From an uncultured Pantoea sp. (lineage in GTDB: Bacteria > Pseudomonadota > Gammaproteobacteria > Enterobacterales > Enterobacteriaceae), in assembly GCA_913778495.1 (NCBI GenBank), contig CAJYVD010000031.1, positions 53,670 through 117,669 of the forward strand: a stretch of 64,000 nt of DNA. The letters run 5' to 3'. Shown in pieces: positions 47,528-56,484 of this stretch (positions are counted from its first letter, which is position 1; every line of letters starts with the position of its first letter). Made by a program: the position numbers and the translations under genes. Below the pieces are notes generated by a model. It had not been told where the DNA came from. It did no database searches and worked only from the letters and a program-made list of their open reading frames with translations.

Positions 47528-48406
47528 ATGACTGGGTCACTGGAAAGGCTGCGGCAATGGGCGCAGAACTGGGCGGAAATGCCTGCAAAAAATCTGTTGT
47601 TATCCCGGCTCGATGTCTACAAGGTGGTACAACCGCTGACGCTGCCGTCGGAGGTTTACCCACCGTTTGTTAGCCTGATCCTGCAGGGCGAAAAACAGCT
47701 GCGTCTGGGAAGCAAGGTCGTAAGCTATCGCGCCGGGCAGACATTTGTTGCTGCCATTGACCTGCCGGCAAGTGGCCACATTCTGAGCGCCAGCGAGGCC
47801 GCGCCTTATCTGGCGGTGCGTTTGACGTTTGATCTCGCGGTGATCCGCACCTTGATCGCTGATCTGCCTGACGCTGCTGAGACGCCGGCGGCCCAGGGTG
47901 AGGTCACGGCGGAGGCCAGCGAGGCGCAGTTGGACGCCTGGCTGCGGCTGTTGCAGCTGCAGGCGCGTCCCGAAGACGTCACGATCATGGCCCCGCTGCT
48001 GGAGCGGGAAATTGTCTATCGCCTTTTACAAGGGCCGCAAGGCCCTTTGTTGCGTCAGATGACGGATACCTGCGGCTATTTTGCGTCAATACGCACCGCT
48101 GTTGACTGGCTTAAAATCCATTACGCTACGCCGGTGTGCATGGCGGCGCTGGCGCAGAGGGCCACGATGAGTCTGTCGGTGTTTCACCGCCGCTTCAAAG
48201 CCAGCACCGGCTTCTCGCCGCTGCAATATCAGAAGCATCTGCGGCTGTATGCCGCGCGCGATCGGTTGTTTCGTCAGCCGGGTAATGTGGCCGCCGTGGC
48301 GGCAGCAGTGGGGTATGAAAGCCTGACGCAGTTTACGCGGGAATATACGCGTCTGTTTGGCTGCCCACCGGCCCGTGATGTCAAACGCAGGGCCAGTCGG
48401 GCGTAA
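47528..48406 (+). CDS. AraC-family transcriptional regulator (AraC_N type)
   Basis: A 292-residue regulator with the AraC_N (type II arabinose-like) sensor domain, typical of YqhC-like proteins, and a C-terminal double helix-turn-helix (MAALAQRATMSLSVFHRRFKASTGFSPLQYQKHLRL then VAAVAAAVGYESLTQFTREYTRLFG). YqhC controls aldehyde-reductase genes. This one is divergent from an SDR gene, a common pairing for aldehyde or ketone stress responses. Confidence 0.88.
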   Translation: MTGSLERLRQWAQNWAEMPAKNLLLSRLDVYKVVQPLTLPSEVYPPFVSLILQGEKQLRLGSKVVSYRAGQTFVAAIDLPASGHILSASEAAPYLAVRLTFDLAVIRTLIADLPDAAETPAAQGEVTAEASEAQLDAWLRLLQLQARPEDVTIMAPLLEREIVYRLLQGPQGPLLRQMTDTCGYFASIRTAVDWLKIHYATPVCMAALAQRATMSLSVFHRRFKASTGFSPLQYQKHLRLYAARDRLFRQPGNVAAVAAAVGYESLTQFTREYTRLFGCPPARDVKRRASRA

Positions 48407-48417
48407 CGCGACGGTGG

Positions 48418-49614
48418 TTATCTTCGCGCCAGAGCATCCTGCCAGCGTCGGGTCAGATAGTTGTGCTCGTCCATCACCGCATTCCACACGGCAATGTGGC
48501 TCATGCGCTGCGTATAGCTTCCGCCATCGCGCGTTTCACCTGCCGGGATCAGCGGAGCGCCCCAGGCGTCATACAGCATCTCAGCCGCGGGCTGCCCGTC
48601 GTACCAGAAATCCCACTCGGCGGCGGAGAGGTGAGGGCGGCTGCGTGCCGGATTAGAAATGTAGTACCCCTGACGCGCCATTACCGCCCCCGGCCAGCCC
48701 GATTGCCACCAGTTAAGGTAGTCATAAGCCGCATCCTTGATTTTGCCGGTGGCGCAGCGGGAGAGCGAGAGCCCGCCATACCACGCGCGGTAACCTTCGC
48801 GCGGGTGCGCCATTTTGTAGCCACGCTGGTGAAAATGGTGGCGAAAATAGATGGGCGCCCACAGGCTTTGCAATTCTACCTGGCGATTGTCAATTAATTC
48901 ACACGCCTGCTCCTGTGAAGACCAAAAGGCGGCGAAATGGCCCTGACGATTCAGGCGCGTCACCCCCTGCGTGAGCAGATCGATCTCCTCCAGCGTCAGG
49001 TTGCCAACGTTAGTGAATCGCGCCAGGCCAGCACCCTGCATCGCCAGTGCGGCATCCAGGCCACCCATCGCCGCATCCTCTTGCAGGGCGACATGACCGC
49101 TGAGCGCCTCATCAAACAGCCAGCTCCAACTCTCTGGCTGGTCGCGCAGCACCGCGGGCAAGCGATCCACATGATAAGCAAAGCTGTCGGCGTTATGGGT
49201 CAGCGGCAGCATGCTGATGCGATCGCTCGGCTGACTCGACAGCGTGAGATCGCGCTGCACGTAGAGACGCTTAATCGGCACGCTGCCGTCGGCCAGCGCT
49301 CCGTCAGGGCGCAACGTGCCGCATTTGGCCAGCGCGTTGACTTCATCCCAGTAGCGCAGCCGTTTGATCTCCAGCGGCTGGATCGCGCGCGCGGGCCAGA
49401 CAAAATCGATGTTATGAAACCACTGATCGTAAAGGTCATAACGTTCCGGATGCATCACGGCGATCCGCTGCGCATCTTCGACGCTGTGCAGCAAGTACTC
49501 GATTTTAATGCCCAGGTCCTGCTCGGCGCGCACGCGTAACAGCTCAAGCAGCGTAACGGACGTGCCCAGCACGCGCAGCGTGAGTTGATTATTGACCTTC
49601 GCGGCAGAATTCAT
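48418..49614 (-). CDS. ABC-type substrate-binding protein (PotD-like) without signal peptide
   Basis: A 398-residue protein resembling extracellular solute-binding proteins of the spermidine/putrescine (PotD, SBP_bac_8) type: LRVLGTSVTLLELLRVRAEQDLGIKIEYL at the N-terminus, NADSFAYHVDRL and YDYLNWWQSGWPGAVMARQGYY near the C-terminus. The protein begins directly at the mature fold with no signal peptide, and no permease or ATPase genes are near. It is the last gene of an eight-gene operon, 3 bp after the CobW gene. It may act as a cytoplasmic sensor or binding protein, or the transport partners may lie elsewhere. Confidence 0.75.
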   Translation of the reverse strand: MNSAAKVNNQLTLRVLGTSVTLLELLRVRAEQDLGIKIEYLLHSVEDAQRIAVMHPERYDLYDQWFHNIDFVWPARAIQPLEIKRLRYWDEVNALAKCGTLRPDGALADGSVPIKRLYVQRDLTLSSQPSDRISMLPLTHNADSFAYHVDRLPAVLRDQPESWSWLFDEALSGHVALQEDAAMGGLDAALAMQGAGLARFTNVGNLTLEEIDLLTQGVTRLNRQGHFAAFWSSQEQACELIDNRQVELQSLWAPIYFRHHFHQRGYKMAHPREGYRAWYGGLSLSRCATGKIKDAAYDYLNWWQSGWPGAVMARQGYYISNPARSRPHLSAAEWDFWYDGQPAAEMLYDAWGAPLIPAGETRDGGSYTQRMSHIAVWNAVMDEHNYLTRRWQDALARR

Positions 49615-49617
49615 GGA

Positions 49618-50640
49618 TTAAGGCTCCTCAAGGGGCTGCATAAAGCGGTGAAACGCCTGCAGCAGGCGCTCAGCCTCCAGGCCACGTAAAATAAACACCA
49701 GCTTAGAGCTTTCCAGTTCGCCGGGCCAATCCTGAAGATGCACCGGCGGATGCAGCGTGTGCTGCACGCCGTGAATGACAATTGGCGCTGCGCTGTCGCG
49801 CACGCGCAGGATGCCTTTCATGCGCAACACCGCTTTGCCGTGGCAATGTAACAGCAGCGAAAGCCAGATGGCAAAAGCGGGCCAGTTTACCGACGTCTGC
49901 AGGGTGATCACGCAGGTTTGCGTCACCGGGTGGGCCGTGTGATGCGCGACGGGGTTCAGGGAAAAATCGTCGCTGGCGCAGGTCCCCAGCCAGCGAAAAC
50001 GCTGCGCGCGTGAACCGTGCCCAATCGCCAGCTGGAACAGGCGGTGCGGCGCGTCGCGCATCGGTGTGGTTTCACTGAGTTCTGCCAGCGGATTGAGCTG
50101 CGCCAGCCACTGGCGCAGGGCCTGCGTCTGCGCCTCGGTCACGCGATCGCCTTTGCTTATCAGCAGCTTATCAGCGGCTGTGACCTGTGCCAGCCATTCC
50201 GGCTGCGCCTCCGCCTGAAGATGGGCGTGTTCGGCGTCCACCAGCGTGACCAGCGTGCCTTGGGTAAAATGGTGCTGCAGCTGGCGATCGTGCAGCAGGG
50301 TTGAGAGAATGGGGGCAGGATCGGCAAGTCCGGTGGTTTCGAGGATCACCTGCGTGAAGGGCGGTAAGTGACCGCGCGCGCGCCGCTCATAGAGATCGAG
50401 CAGCGCGCTTTTTAACTCGCCGCGTATCTGACAGCAGACGCAGCCGCTGGGCAGCAGCACCGTATCAGGCGCCACTTCGTTGAGCAGGTGGTGATCGATA
50501 CCCACCTCACCAAATTCGTTCACCAGCAGCGCAATATCGTCCAGATTTTGCTGCGTCAGCCAGTGCTTGAGCAGCGTGGTTTTGCCGCTGCCGAGAAACC
50601 CACTCAGCACGTGCAGCGGCAGTTTTTCTTCATAGGACAT
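49618..50640 (-). CDS. CobW/COG0523-family GTPase
   Basis: A 340-residue GTP-dependent metallochaperone. The start at 50640 (MSYEEKLPLHV) overlaps the previous stop (TAATG). Walker A is GFLGSGKTT (14-22), the metal-binding CxCC is GCVCC (C67, C69, C70), Walker B-like ETTGLADP follows, and SKGD is the guanine-specificity motif (altered NKxD). A CobW_C domain ends the protein. COG0523 members insert zinc or other metals into partner enzymes. In this operon the amidase-side deacetylase would be the natural metal client, which is inference. Confidence 0.9.
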   Translation of the reverse strand: MSYEEKLPLHVLSGFLGSGKTTLLKHWLTQQNLDDIALLVNEFGEVGIDHHLLNEVAPDTVLLPSGCVCCQIRGELKSALLDLYERRARGHLPPFTQVILETTGLADPAPILSTLLHDRQLQHHFTQGTLVTLVDAEHAHLQAEAQPEWLAQVTAADKLLISKGDRVTEAQTQALRQWLAQLNPLAELSETTPMRDAPHRLFQLAIGHGSRAQRFRWLGTCASDDFSLNPVAHHTAHPVTQTCVITLQTSVNWPAFAIWLSLLLHCHGKAVLRMKGILRVRDSAAPIVIHGVQHTLHPPVHLQDWPGELESSKLVFILRGLEAERLLQAFHRFMQPLEEP

Positions 50641-50936
50641 TAGGTTTCCTGCGCCAGCGCAGCCAGCCACTGTTCATCAAGGGGATCAAGCGGACGACGC
50701 AGCAGGGTTTCCGCCTCTTTCCACAGCGCATCCAGCGAATTGACCAGCGTTTGCTGGCCGGTAGGGCTGCACAACAGCCAGCTTTGGTGAAATTCGCTGA
50801 GACTGAGCCGCCAGGGTTTCAGCACGCGATTAAGCAGTGCCAACTGCTGCAGACGCAGCTGGCGACGCGGCAGATCCTGCCCCAGCGGATCGCTCCACTG
50901 TGGTCCGGCATCCAGTAATCCACAGATCCCGCACAT
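50640..50936 (-). CDS. Small protein of unknown function, MCGICG N-terminus
   Basis: A 98-residue protein that I do not recognise. It starts MCGICGLLDAGPQW, a sequence otherwise typical of Ntn-type glutamine amidotransferases with a Cys2 nucleophile, but the chain is far too short for that fold. The later part is helical and Trp/Leu-rich (LLNRVLKPWRLSLSEFHQSWLL; LDEQWLAALAQET). C2 and C5 could bind metal, which would suit its coupling to the CobW GTPase by a 1-bp overlap. AAGGAGG supports the start. Confidence 0.7.
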   Translation of the reverse strand: MCGICGLLDAGPQWSDPLGQDLPRRQLRLQQLALLNRVLKPWRLSLSEFHQSWLLCSPTGQQTLVNSLDALWKEAETLLRRPLDPLDEQWLAALAQET

Positions 50937-50946
50937 ACGCGCCTCC

Positions 50947-51693
50947 TTATGGCATCACGTCGCCTGAATTAGGGCCAAGCGTCTGGCCCACAAATAAATT
51001 GCCGCCCGGTTCGCTTGCCAGCAGCAGAGCGACGGGCGCCACCTCTTCCGCGCGGCCAAAGCGGCCGAGCGGCAGCTCAGCGGCTTTGGCCGCCTTCCAT
51101 GCCGGATTAAGACCGTCGATAAGCGGTGTTTCAATGGGGCCGGGCGCGATCGCATTCACCAGAATGTTATGAGCAGAAACTTCCAGCGCCAGAGATTTGG
51201 TGAACCCGATGACGCCGGCCTTCGCTGCAGCGTAGTGGCACAGCTCGGCGCCGCCTTTAATGCCCAACTGGGAGGCCACATTGATCACGCGTCCCCAGCG
51301 CTGGGCCAGCATGGCGGGCAGCGCGCGCTGTGTGGCGAGAAACACGCTGCGCAGATCGACCGCCATCATGGTGTCCCACATGGCAAGCGTAATATCTGTA
51401 CAGCGCGCCTGCGTGAGCATGCCGGCGTTATTGACCAGCACATCAATGCCGCCGAACGCGTCAAGACAGCGGTCCACCGCGGCGGTGGCACCTGAGACCT
51501 CCCCGACGTCAGCGACCACGGCCTGGCATATCGCGCCCTGCTGCTGACAATGGGCGACGGTAGCGGCCAGTTTGGCTTCATCGCGATCGGTAAGCACCAG
51601 CCGTGCCCCTTCTCGCGCGAACAGGTGCGCAGTGGCGGCGCCTATGCCGCTGGCGGCACCGGTGATCACACAGCGTTTATGGTGCAGTTGCAT
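50947..51693 (-). CDS. Short-chain dehydrogenase/reductase (FabG-like)
   Basis: A 248-residue classical SDR: TGAASGIG cofactor loop, LTDRDEAK (an Asp that favours NAD), NNAG, catalytic Ser in VINVASQ and the YAAAK motif. AGGAGG lies just before the start. It follows a related SDR gene by 9 bp in the same operon, so the two may perform successive steps or act on different alcohols. Confidence 0.9.
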   Translation of the reverse strand: MQLHHKRCVITGAASGIGAATAHLFAREGARLVLTDRDEAKLAATVAHCQQQGAICQAVVADVGEVSGATAAVDRCLDAFGGIDVLVNNAGMLTQARCTDITLAMWDTMMAVDLRSVFLATQRALPAMLAQRWGRVINVASQLGIKGGAELCHYAAAKAGVIGFTKSLALEVSAHNILVNAIAPGPIETPLIDGLNPAWKAAKAAELPLGRFGRAEEVAPVALLLASEPGGNLFVGQTLGPNSGDVMP

Positions 51694-51702
51694 GCCTTCC
51701 TC

Positions 51703-52476
51703 CTATTCCGGCCAGCGCACGGTCAGCCCGCCATCGACAATCACACTCTGCCCCGTGAGATAACTGCTCTCTTCACTGGTGAGAAAGGCAATGACGCGGG
51801 CCACTTCGTCCGCGCGACCCACGCGCCCTAGCGGAATGGCGCTAGCGGCCTGAGCCAATCCCGCCGGGCCAAGCGAATTCTCAGCGTCCAGCGACTGTGG
51901 CGTCTCAATCAGCCCGGGGATCACCGCATTGCAGCGGATGCCGCGTGCCGCAAGCTCAACCGCCAGAGAGCGACACAGGCCGGGCACCGCGGCTTTTGCT
52001 GCCGCGTAATGCGCATGGTCTTGCCAGCCGTAGACGCCGCCCGCAATGGAAGAGACGGCGACCAGGCTCGCGCCCGCGCCAAGATGCGGTGCAGCCGCAC
52101 GAAACAGGCGCATTACGCCGCTGAGATCCACGTTCAACATCGCTTCCCAGCGCGCATCGCTCATCTCTTCGATCGCCGCGCGCCGCAAGATCCCGGCGTT
52201 AGCAATGGCGTAGTCAAGGCGACCAAAGTGCGCGAGGCCGGCGGCGATGAATGCGTCCACTGACGGCGTGGAGGCGACATCTAACGGCAACCAGTGCGCT
52301 TCCCCGCCTGCGGCCTCAATGTGCGCGGCCGCCTCTGCGGGATCGTGCGGGTCGGCAGGGTAATAGCCCGCTATTACGCGGACACCGCGCTGGGCGTAAA
52401 GCGTTGCCAGCGCCAGACCGATGCCGCTGGCGGCGCCGCTGATGGCGGCAACCGGACGCGTCGATACAGATTGCAT
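51703..52476 (-). CDS. Short-chain dehydrogenase/reductase
   Basis: A 257-residue SDR: GAASGIGLALA cofactor loop, IANAGIL in place of NNAG, catalytic Ser in VAVSSIAGG and YAAAK. AAGGAG precedes the ATG. It shares roughly half its visible motifs with the next SDR and is probably a paralogue. It follows the MFS gene by 9 bp. Confidence 0.9.
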   Translation of the reverse strand: MQSVSTRPVAAISGAASGIGLALATLYAQRGVRVIAGYYPADPHDPAEAAAHIEAAGGEAHWLPLDVASTPSVDAFIAAGLAHFGRLDYAIANAGILRRAAIEEMSDARWEAMLNVDLSGVMRLFRAAAPHLGAGASLVAVSSIAGGVYGWQDHAHYAAAKAAVPGLCRSLAVELAARGIRCNAVIPGLIETPQSLDAENSLGPAGLAQAASAIPLGRVGRADEVARVIAFLTSEESSYLTGQSVIVDGGLTVRWPE

Positions 52477-52485
52477 AAAAGCTCC

Positions 52486-53859
52486 TTAGGCGGTGGTCTG
52501 CGTTTTCACGTGGGACTTCACGTCTACGCTGGGGTGCGCGCCCGCGCGTGCGAACAGCATGATGATGCCGGAGATAAAGCAGGGCACGGCGCCAAACCAC
52601 AGGGCCGCATCCTGCCAGTGTCCGCCGTGGCTCAGGACGCTGGTGGTACCGAGGCTGGCCACCACCGCACCCACCGGGCCCATCGCGGCAATCAGCGCGC
52701 CGGCTGTGGCCCGGATGGACGTCGGGAAGCTTTCGCTGATAAAAAACAGCGCTGCCGCATAGGGGCCGATCAGGAAGAACAGACCGACGCTGTACAGGGC
52801 GACGATGATGGCGAAGTTATCCGGGCAATAGAGCATGCCGGCAAAGGCCACGCCGCCCAGCATCCAACCGAACGCGATGGTATTGCGGCGGCCAATGCGA
52901 TCGCCCAACCAGCCGTGCGCCAGATAACCGCCATAGCCGACCAGGTTCGACAGGATCAGAATCAGCAAGGAGTTATCAAAGGAGACCGCATGGGTTTTGG
53001 TGATGACCGTGGTCCCGAGGACGCTAAATATCTGAATGGCAAACCAGTTAATCAGGAAAGCGCCACCCAGCACCAACGTGGCGCGCAGCGAGGTGCCACG
53101 AAACGCAGCGGCCAGGCCGCTACGCGCCTGCTCTTCGTAGGCGACTTGATAATCTGCCGCGACCTGACGCGCATCGTGTGCATTGCCCTGCTCACGCAGC
53201 TGCTGGATTTTCTTTTGTACCTGAAACTGCGGCGTCTCTTTTAATTTCAACGCCAGCACGGCGATGGCCAGCGAAGGCAGCGCGGCAAAAATAAAACTGC
53301 CCTGCCAGCCGATAAGCGGCAGTAGCACGGCGGTCAAGGCGGAGGCAACCAGCGCACCCACCGGCCAGCCGCCCTGCACCAGGCTATAAACAAAGCCTTT
53401 GCGCTTGTTGAGCTTGGGATCGTCCAGCGCGGTATAGAGCTCAGATAAATAGGTAGCGTTAACCGTTTGTTCGGCATAGCCCAGTCCGGCCACCGAGCGA
53501 ATGGCCGTTAAGGCGCCTTTACCGCCCGCGCCGCCAATGGCGGTCAGCAAGGAACACAGCGCTGCGCCCCCGACCGTGATAACGATCCCCATGCGCCGGC
53601 CAAGGCGATCCACCAGCGGACCGATGGCCAGGGCGATCACCGCGCCGCCCACGGCGACCCATGTGGCAATCTCGGCCTGTTCCACTTCACTCCAGCCAAA
53701 ATGGCCGCCGATTTCCGGCAGCAGCGTGCCGAAAAGAATGAAATCGTACACAGCGAAGACCCAGGCAAAAAAAGCGATCCAGGTGGCAAATTTCACATCC
53801 TTGATGGTCAACTGCTGCGGCTGCCAGCCGTTTACAGACGTTTTCTTGAAGATGCTCAT
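52486..53859 (-). CDS. MFS transporter (metabolite:H+ symporter type)
   Basis: A 457-residue, twelve-helix transporter. DRLGRRMGI (loop 2-3) and GDRIGRRNTIAFG (loop 8-9) are the MFS motifs. VYDFILFGTLLPEIGGHFGW in helix 1 places it with sugar-acid and small-metabolite symporters. A long central loop (residues about 195-245) is charged. It probably imports the substrate of this operon. Confidence 0.88.
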   Translation of the reverse strand: MSIFKKTSVNGWQPQQLTIKDVKFATWIAFFAWVFAVYDFILFGTLLPEIGGHFGWSEVEQAEIATWVAVGGAVIALAIGPLVDRLGRRMGIVITVGGAALCSLLTAIGGAGGKGALTAIRSVAGLGYAEQTVNATYLSELYTALDDPKLNKRKGFVYSLVQGGWPVGALVASALTAVLLPLIGWQGSFIFAALPSLAIAVLALKLKETPQFQVQKKIQQLREQGNAHDARQVAADYQVAYEEQARSGLAAAFRGTSLRATLVLGGAFLINWFAIQIFSVLGTTVITKTHAVSFDNSLLILILSNLVGYGGYLAHGWLGDRIGRRNTIAFGWMLGGVAFAGMLYCPDNFAIIVALYSVGLFFLIGPYAAALFFISESFPTSIRATAGALIAAMGPVGAVVASLGTTSVLSHGGHWQDAALWFGAVPCFISGIIMLFARAGAHPSVDVKSHVKTQTTA

Positions 53860-53891
53860 AGCGCTATCACTCTGTCGGGGGTTAAAGGGCG

Positions 53892-54773
53892 TTATGCCGA
53901 GCGCGGATGGCGCGCTTTATAGTCATCCGCGATCTCATCAAAGGTGACAAAGCGCACCCCTTCATGACCGCGAATATATTGGATCAGACGCTCCAGCATC
54001 AGCAGTACCTGCGGACGGCCTGAGACGTCGGGGTGGATGGTCATGGTGAATACCGCGTAGTCGTTTTCGCGATATACCCAGTCGAACTGGTCGCGCCACA
54101 TCTCTTCGAGATGGCGCGGATTGACGAAACCGTGGCTGTTAGGCGATTTCTTGATAAACATCATTGGCGGCAGATCGTCGAGATACCAGTTGGCGGGGAT
54201 CTCGACTAAATCGGTCTCCACGCCGCGCTGCAGGGGTTTCATCCATGCATCAGGGTGCTGGCTATAGTCAATTTTGGTCCAGCTATCGCCCACGCGAACG
54301 TAGTAGGGGTGGAAGTCGTTGTGCATCAGGCTGTGGTCATACTTAATGCCTTTCTTCAGCAGCAGCTCGTTGGTGACGTTACTGAATTCCCACCAGGGCG
54401 CAACGTAGCCGGTGGGCCGCTTGCCTGAAAGCTGGGTCACCAGCTCAATGCTGCGATCCAGCACGGCTTCTTCCTGCGCGGGCGTCATGGCGATGGGATT
54501 TTCGTGGCTGTAGCCGTGGATCCCGATCTCATGCCCTGCGTCGACCACGGCTTTCATTTGCGACGGGAACGTCTCAATGGAGTGGCCGGGAATAAACCAG
54601 GTGGTGCGTAACTGCTGTTCTGCGAACATTTTCAGCAGGCGCGGTGCGCCGACCTCACCGGCAAAAAGGCCGCGCGAGATGTCATCCGGTGAGTCTTCGC
54701 CGCCGTAGGAGCCTAACCAGCCGGCAACGGCATCTACGTCTACGCCAAATGCGCAAAGAATGTCTTTAGCCAT
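53892..54773 (-). CDS. Polysaccharide-deacetylase-family (PuuE-like) hydrolase
   Basis: A 293-residue NodB-fold enzyme. The metal-site and catalytic motifs are altered as in the allantoinase-like PuuE and HpPgdA subgroup: FGVDVDA near the N-terminus, then [10 protein letters not shown] (HxxxH) and a late [10 protein letters not shown]. In this group the substrate is often a small cyclic amide or ureide rather than a polysaccharide. AAGGA lies upstream. It sits between the amidase and the transporter, so it may open a ring that the amidase then processes; this is inference. Confidence 0.85.
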   Translation of the reverse strand: MAKDILCAFGVDVDAVAGWLGSYGGEDSPDDISRGLFAGEVGAPRLLKMFAEQQLRTTWFIPGHSIETFPSQMKAVVDAGHEIGIHGYSHENPIAMTPAQEEAVLDRSIELVTQLSGKRPTGYVAPWWEFSNVTNELLLKKGIKYDHSLMHNDFHPYYVRVGDSWTKIDYSQHPDAWMKPLQRGVETDLVEIPANWYLDDLPPMMFIKKSPNSHGFVNPRHLEEMWRDQFDWVYRENDYAVFTMTIHPDVSGRPQVLLMLERLIQYIRGHEGVRFVTFDEIADDYKARHPRSA

Positions 54774-54785
54774 ATTTCTTGTCCT

Positions 54786-56174
54786 TCAGGGTTGGGTAAC
54801 AAAGTCACGTTGGGCAGGATTGCCCGGCATTAGTACCGCCGCCGCTGCATTGGCCGCCGCCAGCAGACGGGCATCTTCCCCGGACGGCAAGGAGAGCAGC
54901 AGGCTGGTGAACAGACCGGTCTCTGCACCGCCGCTCGGCAGGGCGACGCCAGGCATATCCAGCAGGCTGCCCGGCATGGTTAAACGCAGCGTGGCGCGGT
55001 TGGTTTGGGCAAATGTCGCCGCGTCCTGCAGCGGTGACAGCAGGGGGGCCGTGTGGGCGATCGTCGGCGTAATGAGCACGGCCCCGGCTAATTCGTCCGC
55101 GAGAGCGTGCTGCCACTGCATACGGTGCTGTAAAAATGTCGACAGCACCTCGGGGCTGAGGCGCCCGGAGTCGAGCAAACGCTGACGAACGAGGGGATCC
55201 ATTTTTTCCGCCTGCGGTGAGGCGAGCACGTCAGCATGCAGTTGAAACGCTTCAACCGCGCCGGGCCAGCCGTTGTCGGCAATCCACGCCAGCGCACTGT
55301 GCATCGCCGTCACGGCACGGTATGAAACGCGAAGGCCCGCGGCTTCGAGCTGCGCCAGGGCGAAATAGCCGTTTTCGCGCACGGGCGCTTCGCACTGATC
55401 CAGCAGGACGGTATCGGCCACAAAGTGGGGGGGAGCGAAGGCGGCGTTGGGGCCGCACCAAATAGCGTCCAGCATCTGTGCATCACGCACGCTGCGGCAC
55501 AGCGGGCCGAGCGTATCCAGCGAGGCAGCCAGGGGAAACACGCCGCGATCGTCGTAGCGTCCGCGGCTGGCGCGGTAGCCGACCACGCCGCTGAAGGCCG
55601 CGGGGATGCGTATTGAGCCGCCGGTATCGGTGCCGAGTGCCACACACACCAGCCCTTCGGCGATGGCGCGGGCGGCACCGCTCGACGAGCCGCCCGGCGC
55701 GTGTTCGCTGCCATCTGCCGTGCGCAGTCGCGGTGTGCCAAACGTTGGGTTCAGCCCCAGACCTGAAAAGGCGAATTCGCTCAGATTGGTTTTGCCCAGC
55801 GTCACCATGCCCGCCTGGGCGGCGCGCGCCACCAGCGGTGCGTCTTGGTGGGCGAGCGGCGCATGTTGGCGAAGCGCTGACCCGGCGGTGGTACGGGTGT
55901 GTGCGACATCGAACAGATCTTTCCATGCCACCGGAATGCCATCAAAGGCGCTTAACGGGGCGCCGCGCTGCCAGCGCCGCGTTGCCGCCGCGGCCTCTTC
56001 GCGCGCACGCTCCGGCGTCAGCGTGATAAAAATGGCCGTTGCGCGCTGGGCCGCCGCGAGGCACGCGTCGGTGAAGGCAAGGGGGGTGATCTCACCTCGC
56101 GCGAACAGGGCGGCTATCGCGCAGGCGTCAAGCTGGCCGTGCTGCAACTGCTGGCGAATGATTTCAGCGCGCAT
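54786..56174 (-). CDS. Amidase-signature hydrolase
   Basis: A 462-residue amidase. The start at 56174 (MRAEIIRQQLQHG) has AGGA 6 bp upstream; a frame starting 12 bp earlier is less likely. The Ser-cisSer-Lys triad lies in WKDLFD (Lys), PGGSSSGAARAIAEG (cis-Ser) and DTGGSIRIPAAFSGVVGYR (nucleophile Ser). The family hydrolyses a wide range of amides. It is the first gene of the operon and divergent from a GntR-type regulator 310 bp away. Confidence 0.92.
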   Translation of the reverse strand: MRAEIIRQQLQHGQLDACAIAALFARGEITPLAFTDACLAAAQRATAIFITLTPERAREEAAAATRRWQRGAPLSAFDGIPVAWKDLFDVAHTRTTAGSALRQHAPLAHQDAPLVARAAQAGMVTLGKTNLSEFAFSGLGLNPTFGTPRLRTADGSEHAPGGSSSGAARAIAEGLVCVALGTDTGGSIRIPAAFSGVVGYRASRGRYDDRGVFPLAASLDTLGPLCRSVRDAQMLDAIWCGPNAAFAPPHFVADTVLLDQCEAPVRENGYFALAQLEAAGLRVSYRAVTAMHSALAWIADNGWPGAVEAFQLHADVLASPQAEKMDPLVRQRLLDSGRLSPEVLSTFLQHRMQWQHALADELAGAVLITPTIAHTAPLLSPLQDAATFAQTNRATLRLTMPGSLLDMPGVALPSGGAETGLFTSLLLSLPSGEDARLLAAANAAAAVLMPGNPAQRDFVTQP

Positions 56175-56484
56175 AATTTTCCTCAAATGGATATTTGACT
56201 ATAAAATCCATTTAAAGGTAGCAAGCTGAATGCCAGATCCTTCATAGAAAAGTCATTAAAATGTGATCTTAACGGAGTTATTTTGTCTTTTATTTGCTTT
56301 ATCAAGGGGTTGTTTGGCGTTATTGACGGCTGCGGTTATACCCACATCATGCCGCAAGGTGTATTTTTAAATGTATTTTGTAATTTATGATCCGTTATTG
56401 TGCAGGCGTGCACCACGAGGGTGCCAGGCGTGCCTTCCGCGTCTCAGCGCCCAAAATGTGTTACTGTTACGCGAGGAAAACAGG

